Assembly: GCA_963674685.2 (NCBI GenBank)
Contig: CAXXWT010000001.1
Coordinates: 124,001 to 188,000, forward strand
Length of the DNA stretch: 64,000 nt
Source of the DNA: G963674685 sp963674685
GTDB taxonomy: Bacteria > Lernaellota > Lernaellaia > JACKCT01
Direction of reading: 5' to 3'
The translations under genes were made by a program, and so were the position numbers. This document shows, piece by piece, positions 35,848-44,133 of this stretch. Positions within the stretch are counted from its first letter, which is position 1, and every line of letters starts with the position of its first letter. The notes below the pieces were generated by a model. That model was not told the DNA's origin. It was given only the letters and a program-made list of their open reading frames with translations, and did not search any database.

Positions 35848-37836
35848 ATGGTCGCCGGTGTGATGATGTGGCTTACGCGCACCGTCGTCGCCCTTGACGA
35901 AGCGGGAAAACAGGCGCGGGCGCGAGCGGATTTCGAGGAAAAAGTGCGCCTGGCTCTTTGGCGCATGGATTCCACTATGTCCGTGGTCATCGGACTGGAA
36001 AACGCCCGCCCCATCGCCGCTTATAAATCCCTGACGAAGCAGGGCGGAGGTGCTGGAAATCATCCTGGCGCCACGCAAAATCCCGCCGGACCCCAATTAT
36101 CGAATTCCGCTAGTTACATCAATCTTCATTTTCAGTTCGATCCTTCGGGTCGGCTTTCGCCCTCGGTATTAAACAAGGCCGCCGATGGGAAGCAGGCCAA
36201 AGCGCGGCTTGAAAAACTGGCGCAAAGCGTGTCGAAGCAAAAGCTTCTGGCGTCGATCAAATACGAGACCGTGCAGTACGAAAAAAGGCGGAAACTGATC
36301 GAAAAAAAGACTTCGGCAACGAAGCTCGCATCGTTGGCCGAGGATAAAAGCGCCAAGGTCAACCTTAAATTGTCCGCCAAACCTTTACCTTCGCCGGCGC
36401 CTGCAAATATCAACGTCGCGCAAGTCGATGACAACCTGGCCGCGCAGCAATCATTGAGTGATCAAGAATTAGTGCAACGGCAGATGTTGATTTACGCCAG
36501 CAACGTCATGAATGCGCCGCCTCAAACGCATCAGGAAAAAACGAAAAGCGAATCGAAAGGTATTTTAGGTTTTTCGTCGTTGCGCAGCCGGAAGCGAAGC
36601 GTAACGCCCGCCGACGAAAAGACAAACGAACAAAATCAAGAAGCGCCTGCGAAAAAGAACCAGCCGGCGGTCGAAGCGCCAGCCGATGTCCCGCCGACGC
36701 CCGCAACGGCAATTCCGGAACCTGCGTATGAAACGGTCTTTGTCGATGAGGCCGTTTCCGCCAGCGCCAATCTGGAACTCATGCATCCCCTGTGGCTCGA
36801 TTCGGAGCTTTTTTTCGCGCGCCGCGTGGAGGTCAACGAAAAGGAATACGTGCAGGGCGCATGGATGAACTGGCCGGCCGTGAAGGAGATGCTGCTGGCC
36901 AGGGTGCGCGACCTTTTGCCGAACGCCGAACTGATTCCCGCCCCTGATGAAAACCGTGGAAACAATATACGCCTGCTGGCCGCCATTCCCGCAAGGCTCG
37001 ATCCCGGATCCATGCCTCACGCGAGCACGAAAAGCTCCGGGCTGCTTCATATTTTTCTGACCATGGCGTGGGCCGGATTCATCCTGGCCGCCGTCGCCAT
37101 CGGGGGGCTGCTTTTCGGCTCCATGAAGCTGTCCGAACGGCGCGGGGCTTTCGTTTCCGCCGTCACGCACGAACTGCGCACGCCGCTGACGACGTTTCGC
37201 ATGTATACGGAGATGCTCGCCGAGGGAATGGTCCAGGGCGAAGACGGGAAAAAGAAATACATCAATACGCTGCACGGCGAAGCGCAGCGCCTGGGGCACC
37301 TGGTCGATAACGTTTTAACCTACGCGCAGATCGAGAAAAGAAATATCGCCGAGAGGATCGAGCCGGTGGCGATCACGCGCTTGCTGGAGCGCATTCGTCC
37401 CCGGATCGCCGAACGCGCCGCGCAGGCGGACATGCAGCTCGATGTCGAAGTGCAAGATGACGCCGGCGCCATGGAAATTCTGGCCGATCAATCCGCCGTG
37501 GAGCGCATCCTTTTCAACCTCGTGGACAACGCATCCAAATACGCGTCGGCGTCGGCGGATAAACGCATCGCCGTTGAAGTCGGCCTCGCGGGCAGGCAGG
37601 CGGTTTTTCGCGTGCGCGATTTCGGCCCGGGAATATCGAAACAAAGCGCGAAGCGGCTTTTTCAGCCGTTTTCCAAATCCGCCGAGCAGGCCGCCGAGTC
37701 GGCCCCGGGCGTGGGCCTGGGTCTTTCCATCTGCCGCCGCCTCGCCCGGCAAATGCGCGGCGACCTCTATCTGGATCATTCGACCGCGCCCGGCGCTTGT
37801 TTCGTCCTGACACTGCCTTTTGTAGCATCAAAATAA
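35848..37836 (+). CDS. Sensor histidine kinase with a large Ala/Pro/Lys-rich sensor region
   Basis: At least 662 residues. A long extracytoplasmic region (residues about 20-395) has low-complexity Ala/Lys/Pro segments and an unrecognised sensor fold. A second membrane helix near 400-427 leads with no HAMP domain to the H-box VTHELRTPLTTFRMYTEM (His near 440), N-box LVDNASKYA near 557, and G boxes VRDFGPGIS and GVGLGLSICRRLA. The first ATG at 35848 lies inside the first membrane helix. The frame is open upstream to 35800, where ATC AAA CGA TCC TGG follows a GGGAG site at 35788-35792 and would supply the basic N-terminus and rest of the helix. I suspect the true start is that ATC codon. Confidence 0.9.
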   Translation: MVAGVMMWLTRTVVALDEAGKQARARADFEEKVRLALWRMDSTMSVVIGLENARPIAAYKSLTKQGGGAGNHPGATQNPAGPQLSNSASYINLHFQFDPSGRLSPSVLNKAADGKQAKARLEKLAQSVSKQKLLASIKYETVQYEKRRKLIEKKTSATKLASLAEDKSAKVNLKLSAKPLPSPAPANINVAQVDDNLAAQQSLSDQELVQRQMLIYASNVMNAPPQTHQEKTKSESKGILGFSSLRSRKRSVTPADEKTNEQNQEAPAKKNQPAVEAPADVPPTPATAIPEPAYETVFVDEAVSASANLELMHPLWLDSELFFARRVEVNEKEYVQGAWMNWPAVKEMLLARVRDLLPNAELIPAPDENRGNNIRLLAAIPARLDPGSMPHASTKSSGLLHIFLTMAWAGFILAAVAIGGLLFGSMKLSERRGAFVSAVTHELRTPLTTFRMYTEMLAEGMVQGEDGKKKYINTLHGEAQRLGHLVDNVLTYAQIEKRNIAERIEPVAITRLLERIRPRIAERAAQADMQLDVEVQDDAGAMEILADQSAVERILFNLVDNASKYASASADKRIAVEVGLAGRQAVFRVRDFGPGISKQSAKRLFQPFSKSAEQAAESAPGVGLGLSICRRLARQMRGDLYLDHSTAPGACFVLTLPFVASK

Positions 37837-37839
37837 CAG

Positions 37840-37868
37840 TTGTTATATGCTAATAAATAGCATATAAT
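37840..37868 (+). promoter_or_regulatory. vapBC promoter with overlapping palindromic operator
   Basis: TTGTTA at 37840-37845 and TATAAT at 37863-37868 are 17 bases apart. Overlapping this promoter is a perfect inverted repeat, TTATATGCTA (37843-37852) and TAGCATATAA (37858-37867), around ATAAA. VapB antitoxins usually repress their own operon by binding such palindromes, so this is very likely the VapB/VapBC operator. Confidence 0.8.
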
Positions 37869-37896
37869 TATCACTGAAATTGATGACGGAGCGATT

Positions 37897-38100
37897 ATGA
37901 GGACCACAATCAATGTTAGAGACGATGTTCTGGTCGACATTTTAAAATTGGTGGAGGCCAAAACTAAAACCGAGGCGATCAATCGGGCATTAACGGATTA
38001 CGTTCGTCTCAGGCGGCTTGAGAAATTACGCTCGCTCAGGGGAAGACTTGCCATAGATCTGGACGTGGAAAAGTTAAGGGAAATGGAAATCGATGAATAG
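37897..38100 (+). CDS. vapB: VapB-type antitoxin of a type II toxin-antitoxin pair
   Basis: A 67-residue antitoxin. The N-terminal MRTTINVRDDVLVDILKLVE forms a ribbon-helix-helix-like DNA-binding arm, TKTEAINRALTDYVRLRRLE continues the helices, and the acidic C-terminus would wrap the toxin. This matches the type II VapB (DUF2191) subfamily. It precedes and overlaps vapC by 8 bp, ensuring coupled translation. Autoregulation is expected through the palindrome at 37843-37867. Confidence 0.9.
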   Translation: MRTTINVRDDVLVDILKLVEAKTKTEAINRALTDYVRLRRLEKLRSLRGRLAIDLDVEKLREMEIDE

Positions 38101-38485
38101 AATTCTCGTGGACACCTGCGTCTGGATTGAATTTTTCCGCCATGGTGAAGGCGCAGTTTATGATTTCCTGGATGATGCAATTGAGAGTGGTAAAGTTGTT
38201 ACTTGCGGAGTGGTTTTGTCGGAAATTCTCCGCGGTGCAAGAGGCAAAAAGCCATACAAATTGATTTCCGATATTTTTCAGGCGCTGCCGTATCTGGATA
38301 TCGACCGGCGCGACTGGGAAGAAGCCGCGCGTTTGCTCGCCGAGGCACAACACAAAGGATTTACGATACCGCTGACAGATGGACTCATCGCGCAGATTTG
38401 CATCCGGCACGGATTGCAAATCCTGACCTTTGATAAGCATTTTAATAAATTTTCCAACTTGAAGATGCTTGATCCCAAAAAATGA
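38093..38485 (+). CDS. vapC: VapC-type PIN-domain ribonuclease toxin
   Basis: A 130-residue PIN-domain endoribonuclease. The conserved acidic residues are in place: Asp in ILVDTCVWIEFF (residue 7), Glu in LSEILRGARG (near 44), Asp in PLTDGLIAQI (near 96), and Asp in LTFDKHF (near 114). The set suggests an active nuclease, whose RNA target (tRNA or rRNA in known cases) is not predictable. It is inactivated by VapB made from the same mRNA. Confidence 0.92.
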   Translation: MNRILVDTCVWIEFFRHGEGAVYDFLDDAIESGKVVTCGVVLSEILRGARGKKPYKLISDIFQALPYLDIDRRDWEEAARLLAEAQHKGFTIPLTDGLIAQICIRHGLQILTFDKHFNKFSNLKMLDPKK

Positions 38486-38604
38486 AAAACAGGCCGCCGA
38501 TGAAAAACAATGTGGTGCAAATCGATCCGGGCGACAACGCGGCCATGGCGCTGCGTGATCTGGATGCGGTCAACTTGCGCCCGGAGTTTTTCCCGTGTAT
38601 TTAG
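38482..38604 (+). pseudogene. Remnant of an altronate dehydratase (UxaA-family) N-terminus
   Basis: A 40-codon frame encodes VVQIDPGDNAAMALRDLDA, which resembles the SAF-like N-terminal domain of UxaA-family dehydratases (their pattern is roughly I/L-x-P-x-D-N-V-A-V-A-L-x-D-L). It then runs into unrelated residues and a stop. No other part of such an enzyme follows before crcB. It appears to be a leftover of a gene lost when vapBC or crcB came to lie here. An alternative is chance similarity of a short frame. Confidence 0.5.
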
Positions 38605-38650
38605 CCGCCGGAAACGGTGCGTTAAGTTCGAGCGGTAAATTTGGTGAGTT

Positions 38651-39028
38651 ATGGCTTATAAAATTCTACTTATAGCGCTGGCCGGATCGCTGGGGACGCT
38701 GTCCCGATACGGTCTGGCCGGACTGGTTCAGCGCTTTGCCGGAGAGAATTTTCCCTGGGGAACGCTCACGGTCAACGTCCTCGGCTGTTTCGTGGTCGGA
38801 TTTATCAGCGTCATCTTCGAAAGCCGCTGGCCCGTGTCGCCGCAGACCAGAACGGTCGTTCTGATCGGCTTTTTCGGCGCCTTTACGACCTTTTCGGCCT
38901 TCATCTTAAATACCGGGGAATTCTTCCGGGCCACGCAGTGGCTTTACGCTTTCGGAAACATCATGCTTCAAAACGGCATCGGTCTGGCGGCGCTTTTTGC
39001 CGGAATCGCCGTCGCCCGCCTGATGTAG
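38651..39028 (+). CDS. crcB: Fluoride ion channel CrcB/Fluc
   Basis: A 125-residue dual-topology channel protein with four membrane helices that exports fluoride. Diagnostic motifs are LAGSLGTLSRYGLAG near residues 9-23, GTLTVNVLGCFVVGF near 37-51, and GFFGAFTTFSAFILN near 73-87, including the Phe-box and Asn that line the pore. The length is standard. The leader does not show a recognisable fluoride riboswitch. It is followed after 11 bp by a DUF190 gene, a common partner. Confidence 0.95.
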   Translation: MAYKILLIALAGSLGTLSRYGLAGLVQRFAGENFPWGTLTVNVLGCFVVGFISVIFESRWPVSPQTRTVVLIGFFGAFTTFSAFILNTGEFFRATQWLYAFGNIMLQNGIGLAALFAGIAVARLM

Positions 39029-39039
39029 GAGACTTTGAA

Positions 39040-39381
39040 ATGAAACTTCCCGAAGAAGCTTTTCGCCTCAGGATTTTTATCGGAGAAAGCGATAAGGTCG
39101 GACGTAAATCCCTGTACGAAGTGATTGTGCGCGAGGCCCGAGAAAGAGGCATGGCCGGAGCGACGGTGTTGCGCGGCATCGAGGGCTTCGGCGCCAACAG
39201 CCGGATTCACACATCCAAGGTCCTGCGCATATCCGAGGATCTGCCCGTGGTCGTGGAGATCGTGGATCGCAAGGACCGGATCGATGCGTTCATCCCGTAT
39301 CTGGACGGCCTGATCGAAGAGGGCCTGGTGACGATGGAGCAGGTGAAGGTGATCGCCTACCGGCACAACGGCTCGAAGTAA
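39040..39381 (+). CDS. DUF190 family protein (PII-like)
   Basis: A 113-residue cytoplasmic protein with the DUF190 hallmarks RLRIFIGESDKVGRKSLYEV near residues 8-27 and GMAGATVLRGIEGFGANSRI near 36-55. DUF190 proteins adopt a PII-like fold and are frequently encoded next to or fused with CrcB, suggesting a regulatory or accessory role in fluoride handling. The ATG at 39040 has GGAG ten bases upstream; the longer frame from 38938 lies within crcB. Confidence 0.9.
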   Translation: MKLPEEAFRLRIFIGESDKVGRKSLYEVIVREARERGMAGATVLRGIEGFGANSRIHTSKVLRISEDLPVVVEIVDRKDRIDAFIPYLDGLIEEGLVTMEQVKVIAYRHNGSK

Positions 39382-39406
39382 TCGAAACCGCCTGACCCGC
39401 GCGGCG

Positions 39407-40852
39407 TCAGTTTTCCTTCAGAATAAAAAGATCATTGAGGAATTCGACCAGCAATTTCTCGCGCAGTTTCACCGGCAGGGCGTTGAGGATTTCGTTGATC
39501 TCCGCCATGCGCTCGGGAAGCGCCGTGCCCTGAATTCCCGCCATGCCCAGCATCTGCGTGAACATCTCTTCCGTCAGGGAGTCAGGATCGATATTGGAGA
39601 AGGCTTCCGTGATCTGTTTGCCGATTTCACCGCCAGGCATGCCTTTCGCGATTTCCACGCACTCGCGCAGATCTTTGAGAAGCTCGTCCACCCACCGGAC
39701 GTTTGAGGCGGCGATGGAGATGTGGATATTTTCCTTGGAGTTCGCAAAAGCCAGTTGCGGCTGAATGTACCAGCCGCGCGCCGCCATCTCGTCGACGATG
39801 TGAAAGACGTTGACCGTATCGGAAACGAAACAGACCAGGCTCATCTCCGGGCTTCCCTGCAGGCGCAGTTCGTCGATGGCCTCGATTCCGGCGATGAGTT
39901 TTTTCATGCATGCGATCTTTTTGCGCGCCAGTTCCATGTAGCCGTCGTCGCCCATGTAGTTCAAAACGGCCCAGGAAGCCGCCAGAGGTCCGCCGCTTTT
40001 CGTGCTGCCCGCCGTGGGATTGACGATCGTGTATCCGGTCCAGCAGGAGCAGGCGTATATCTGATATCGTCGGAGCTCTTTGCTTTTATACAAAATGATG
40101 GACGCCGGTTTGGGGCAATAGGCGTACTTGTGCAGATCCATGGACAGGGACGTCACGCCGGGTACGGTGAGGTCGAAATCGGTGATTTTTTCACCGAGGC
40201 GCTTGTAATAGGGGAGCAGAAAACCGCCCATGCACGCGTCCACGTGAAAGAGCAGATTTTTCTCAAGGGCCAGCTTCCCGATTTCGCGGATCGGATCGAC
40301 CACGCCGTGCGCGTAGGAGGGCGCCGATCCGACCAGGAGAATCGTGTTTGGCGTAATCGCCGCGCGCATAGCGCTCACGTCCGCGGTGAACGCGTCGTCC
40401 AAAACCGGCGTGGCGACGGCTTTCAAGCCGAGGTAGTGGCAGGATTTATGAAATGCGGCGTGCGCCGTGACCGGCAGAATCACTTCCGGCTCGTGAATTT
40501 CCGGGTGTTTGACGCGGGCGTAATCCCTGGCGGTTTTTAAAGCCAGCATGATGCTTTCCGTGCCGCCGCTGGTGAAGTTGCCCACGGTTTCGCCGTCGCC
40601 GCCCACGTGGTTGGCCGCCATGGAAATGATCTGATTTTCCATCTGCATCACGCTGGGAAAAGACGTGGGGTCCAGGGCGTTTTCCGTCAGGTACATCATG
40701 TACGCTTCTTTGGCGACGGCCATAGCCTCCCGGCCGGCGTCATAGACGAATCCCCAGGTGCGTCCCGAGCGCCAATCCACGTCGCCGTCTCTGAATTTTT
40801 CCAAAGCAGTCATGATTTCTTTTACGCCGCGACCCTTTTCCGGTATTTTCAT
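39407..40852 (-). CDS. PLP-dependent decarboxylase/sphingosine-phosphate-lyase-like enzyme
   Basis: A 481-residue fold-type I PLP enzyme of the group II decarboxylase superfamily. It shows NFTSGGTESIMLALKTARDY near residues 91-110 (phosphate and ring binding), HVDACMGGFLLPYY near 202 with the ring-nitrogen Asp, and SMDLHKYAYCPK near 240 with the PLP-binding Lys. The Ser-Met-Asp-x-His-Lys-Tyr pattern and the DWRSGRTWGFVYDAG N-terminus resemble sphingosine-1-phosphate lyase relatives more than glutamate decarboxylases. Substrate is unknown. It converges with the DUF190 gene and is downstream of a TetR gene in the same orientation. Confidence 0.85.
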   Translation of the reverse strand: MKIPEKGRGVKEIMTALEKFRDGDVDWRSGRTWGFVYDAGREAMAVAKEAYMMYLTENALDPTSFPSVMQMENQIISMAANHVGGDGETVGNFTSGGTESIMLALKTARDYARVKHPEIHEPEVILPVTAHAAFHKSCHYLGLKAVATPVLDDAFTADVSAMRAAITPNTILLVGSAPSYAHGVVDPIREIGKLALEKNLLFHVDACMGGFLLPYYKRLGEKITDFDLTVPGVTSLSMDLHKYAYCPKPASIILYKSKELRRYQIYACSCWTGYTIVNPTAGSTKSGGPLAASWAVLNYMGDDGYMELARKKIACMKKLIAGIEAIDELRLQGSPEMSLVCFVSDTVNVFHIVDEMAARGWYIQPQLAFANSKENIHISIAASNVRWVDELLKDLRECVEIAKGMPGGEIGKQITEAFSNIDPDSLTEEMFTQMLGMAGIQGTALPERMAEINEILNALPVKLREKLLVEFLNDLFILKEN

Positions 40853-40934
40853 AAAACTCTCCGCACTTTGGTGATAAGTGATTTTTTAACAAGGATCTTT
40901 TCCCACAACGACTAACAATACGGGAAGATTTGAA

Positions 40935-41534
40935 TCATTCAAGGCCGGAGTCCAAAAGGTCGAAAGCCTTTTCCGCGAGTCTGACGAGATTCGTCCGCGC
41001 ATCTTTCGCAAACCACTCCCGAAGCGCCGCGCGGATCACGCCGATGACGACGCCCGCGATCAAACGCGCCCGGCGCCGTTGCGCTGCTTTAGCCTTGCGC
41101 GATGGCGTCAGCGCTTCGGCGATGGATTCCTCCAAAATCAGATCGAGTTTGTATTCATAGGCGATCAAACCGGTCGAGCTTTTCACGATATGGTGCTGTC
41201 GAAGTATTCTATCCCGGTCGCCCATGTACTCCTTTGCAATAATCAAAGTGGCGTACCGGCATCGTCGCAGGGGATTTTCCTTTTTATCCCTTTCGTCGAT
41301 GAGGCGGCGGAAGCGGGCGATCAGGTCCATTCTGTGCGGGAAGACGACGGATTCTTTGGAGGGGAAATAACGAAAGAAAGTCCGGCGCGAAACATCGGCG
41401 GCCTGCGCGATTTCGGCGACCGTGACGTTGTCGAAGCCTCTTTTCCCGAAAAGGGCGTAAGCGGCTTCCGCGAGATCCTGCCTGGTTTTGAGTTTTTTCC
41501 GTTGCCTGAGTTTGGGTTGATTTGTCATGCCCAT
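40935..41534 (-). CDS. TetR family transcriptional regulator
   Basis: A 199-residue regulator with a TetR DNA-binding domain (RQDLAEAAYALFGKRGFDNV then TVAEIAQAADVSRRTFFRYF) at residues 17-62 and a helical ligand domain. Two ATG codons six bases apart could start it. It reads toward the PLP enzyme 82 bp downstream on the same strand, which is a likely target; the PLP gene at 41687 on the same strand is upstream. No ligand can be inferred. Confidence 0.88.
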   Translation of the reverse strand: MGMTNQPKLRQRKKLKTRQDLAEAAYALFGKRGFDNVTVAEIAQAADVSRRTFFRYFPSKESVVFPHRMDLIARFRRLIDERDKKENPLRRCRYATLIIAKEYMGDRDRILRQHHIVKSSTGLIAYEYKLDLILEESIAEALTPSRKAKAAQRRRARLIAGVVIGVIRAALREWFAKDARTNLVRLAEKAFDLLDSGLE

Positions 41535-41686
41535 TAAAATAGCCCGTTGGCACTAGGTGTCAATAGGCATCATGTGAATGAAATATCAGAAATGTAATGA
41601 ATGTGAGTATAATGAATCATCGAATGCGACTCACTCTATCAATGCATGCAAAGGATTTTCCGGCAACACATGCGGCGGCGTTAACT

Positions 41687-42904
41687 TTATAAAAAGGTTT
41701 TGCCCCGGCCTCGATAGGTTTTGGCTTTTCCGATGATATTTTCGCCTTCGATCAGGGAAAACTCGCTGAAGCGTTCGGCGATTTCCCCGGCTTTGGCGTG
41801 TTGGAAAAATACCGGATCCCCCAGGGATAATTTCCGGCAGTCGTCGGGAAGAATCAGCGGCGTCTGAACCTCTCCGGCGCCTTCCAGGGGCAGAAGTTTC
41901 ATCCCTTCGGGATAGACGGGAACAGGCAATTTGTCCTTGGCCGCTGCGCCGGAGGCCACGTAACCGCCGCCAAGGCATGTGATCATGTTCGGCGCGGGCT
42001 TGCGTACAACCTGCAGAGCGAAGAATGCGGACGGGGTAAACTCCACTTCCTTGTAATGCCAAAACAGGACCGGAGCGTAAAAAGCCGAGCCGGCGGTGAC
42101 TTCCGTGACCGCGGGATCGCGCCCTGTGGAGACGAGGCTTCCGCTTCCGCCGCCGTTGACGATTTCCGGATCGAGGCCGGCTTGCCTGAGTCGCGCGACA
42201 ACATCGGCCCGGCGGCGACCGAACTCGGCGATGGACGCTTTTTTCAAAGCGCGGATGGCGGCGTTTTTCAGCGCCTGGCCCGGAACCGCGTCGTTGGGGC
42301 TCGCGATATGCGCTTCGTATCCCATGATCGAGTTGATTTTTACGAAAGGAAAGTTTTTCGATTCTTTGGCGATGCGGACCGCTTGTTCTGGCGTGCGGAC
42401 AGGACTGCGGCGCATGCCGAGATGCATCCTGCTTCCCAGCGGACGATAGGACATATCCACTTCCAGGCACGCTTTTAACACGATGCCGGCTTTTTTCCCG
42501 GCGGCGTTAAGAATCCTAAGATGATCCACCGAGTCGATCATCAAAGATATTTTGGTTTTCCGCGCGGTCATCTCTGTCAACAGAGCCAGGTCGGATGGTT
42601 GCGCCGTGGGATAAGCGACGATGAAATCATCGAATCCTTTGTCCGCCAAAAAGGCCGTTTCCGCCATCGTGAAAGTCATCAGTCCTTTGTAAGCGTGTTT
42701 GCCCACGTCGAAGATGCGCTTTATCAGGCCTTCGCAGCGGAGCGATTTGGTGTGCACACGGATTGTTTTACCTGTGGACTTTTGCGTTTGAGCAACGTAG
42801 TGAACGTTTTTGTCGAAATTCTCCAGGTCGATGAAAGCCAGGGGCATGGCCTTGCCTTGGAAAATGCGGCGATAACGTTCATATTGCCCCGGCGTGGGCT
42901 TCAT
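41687..42904 (-). CDS. D-threonine aldolase/D-serine dehydratase-like PLP enzyme
   Basis: A 405-residue fold-type III PLP protein with an alanine racemase-like N-terminal barrel. PLAFIDLENFDKNVHYVAQ near residues 21-39 and RVHTKSLRCEGLIKRIFD near 50 (PLP Lys in HTKS) match the DSD1/D-threonine aldolase group, as does the C-terminal GDPVFFQHAKAGEIAERFSE with the metal-binding His/Cys-type site partly visible (Cys replaced). The ATG at 42904 has AGGAG upstream and is preferred to 42934. It probably acts on a D-amino acid or beta-hydroxy amino acid. It diverges from the creatininase-like gene. Confidence 0.82.
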   Translation of the reverse strand: MKPTPGQYERYRRIFQGKAMPLAFIDLENFDKNVHYVAQTQKSTGKTIRVHTKSLRCEGLIKRIFDVGKHAYKGLMTFTMAETAFLADKGFDDFIVAYPTAQPSDLALLTEMTARKTKISLMIDSVDHLRILNAAGKKAGIVLKACLEVDMSYRPLGSRMHLGMRRSPVRTPEQAVRIAKESKNFPFVKINSIMGYEAHIASPNDAVPGQALKNAAIRALKKASIAEFGRRRADVVARLRQAGLDPEIVNGGGSGSLVSTGRDPAVTEVTAGSAFYAPVLFWHYKEVEFTPSAFFALQVVRKPAPNMITCLGGGYVASGAAAKDKLPVPVYPEGMKLLPLEGAGEVQTPLILPDDCRKLSLGDPVFFQHAKAGEIAERFSEFSLIEGENIIGKAKTYRGRGKTFL

Positions 42905-43120
42905 GCATTTCTCCTGCGCGTCATCGGTGAACAATCTTCAATGATTGCCTTATCATTATTCCACTTTTCGGCAAAGGCCGCTTATCGCTAAAATTAGGAG
43001 CAATTTTATGAGTAATTACAAAGCAAAGTTGAAATCGCCTTGTTTTTGCCGGACCACGGGGATAATGATATGGACATTGGGTGTCAAAAATTGCGGGGCG
43101 TCATTTTTCGGAGACGATGC

Positions 43121-44116
43121 ATGGGCTTGACTCGAAATAGCCGCGTATTAAGACTGGATAATATTTCCCATTCAAAGATATCGAGCCTGGATAAAAAACG
43201 GACGCTCGTGCTGGCCACGCTCAGTCCGCTGGAGGTTCACGGCCCGCATCTGCCCTTGGGCCAGGACATGTTCGAGGCTTACGCGCTGGCGGAAAACGCC
43301 TCGGTAAAATTTACGGAAAAACATGCGGACTGGAACGTGATTCTTCTTCCGCCCGTTCCCGCGGCCATCGACTGCGTGCCGCATCTGGGCTCCGTCAGTT
43401 TTCCCGTGCGCCTGGTATTCGAAACGGCGTATCACTTGCTCAAACCTTTCGCCAAAGCGGGTTTCGCCCGCCTGGCCTATTCGTCGTTTCACGGCGGTCC
43501 GAGGCACATATGCTGCCTGGAAGCCGCCGCCGATAAATTGACAAAGGATTTCGACGCGCCGGCGGCCAGCCTTTTTTCCATGGTCCTTTCCCGCGTGGCG
43601 GAAGGCCGCGTGTTTCTGGAGGCCGTGGAGGATATGCCCGAGTGCGCCATGACTCTTGAGATGTTCAAAAAGGATCACCACGCCGGATTCGTTGAAACCT
43701 CCATGGCCCTGCATCTATGGCCCGAGCTTGTCGATGACGGCTGGGAGGAACTGGAGCCGTTATACAGCGGCGAGGTTGAGCAGGGGCAAAATGCCGGCGA
43801 TTCCTTTTTATATGCTCAGCAGGGCAAGGCTTCGCTGACGGATCGCATGAAAAAGAACGCGTCTCAGGTTCAGGCTATCTTGAAGGCCATCAAGCATTTC
43901 AACGCGCATACCTATTACGGTTATCCGGCTCTGGCTTCGGCAAAGCAGGGCGAAAAACTTTTCAGGCATCTGACGAATATCTGCATGCAGGCCGTCGAGG
44001 AATTCGTTGATCGAGGACGCGATGTGAACGTCCATTCTCCTTTATGGAAGCTGCGTTCCGTGATGCTGAATCAAGGCGCCAACTTGATTGCCGATCGTTT
44101 GGGGATTTATAACTAG
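43121..44116 (+). CDS. Creatininase family amidohydrolase
   Basis: A 331-residue member of the creatininase superfamily, metal-dependent amidohydrolases. LATLSPLEVHGPHLPLGQDM near residues 30-49 carries the metal His and Asp, YSSFHGGPRHICCLEAA near 120 carries the HGG motif, and DHHAGFVETSMALHLWPEL near 185 carries the H-x-G-x-x-E-T-S motif. All key features are present. In other genomes such enzymes hydrolyse creatinine, formamides or peptide amides (for example MftE); the substrate here is unknown. The ATG at 43121 has GGAG at 43110; the longer frame from 43040 has poor N-terminal similarity. The next gene begins 17 bp downstream. Confidence 0.87.
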   Translation: MGLTRNSRVLRLDNISHSKISSLDKKRTLVLATLSPLEVHGPHLPLGQDMFEAYALAENASVKFTEKHADWNVILLPPVPAAIDCVPHLGSVSFPVRLVFETAYHLLKPFAKAGFARLAYSSFHGGPRHICCLEAAADKLTKDFDAPAASLFSMVLSRVAEGRVFLEAVEDMPECAMTLEMFKKDHHAGFVETSMALHLWPELVDDGWEELEPLYSGEVEQGQNAGDSFLYAQQGKASLTDRMKKNASQVQAILKAIKHFNAHTYYGYPALASAKQGEKLFRHLTNICMQAVEEFVDRGRDVNVHSPLWKLRSVMLNQGANLIADRLGIYN

Positions 44117-44133
44117 ATGAAATGGAGAATGGC

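Noticed and set aside
38604..38650. Fluoride riboswitch before crcB
   Set aside because: The leader is too short and lacks the conserved pseudoknot sequences of the crcB motif.
42945..43130. Short frame upstream of the creatininase-like gene
   Set aside because: Composition is not protein-like and no ribosome site is present; the space is better read as a divergent promoter region.
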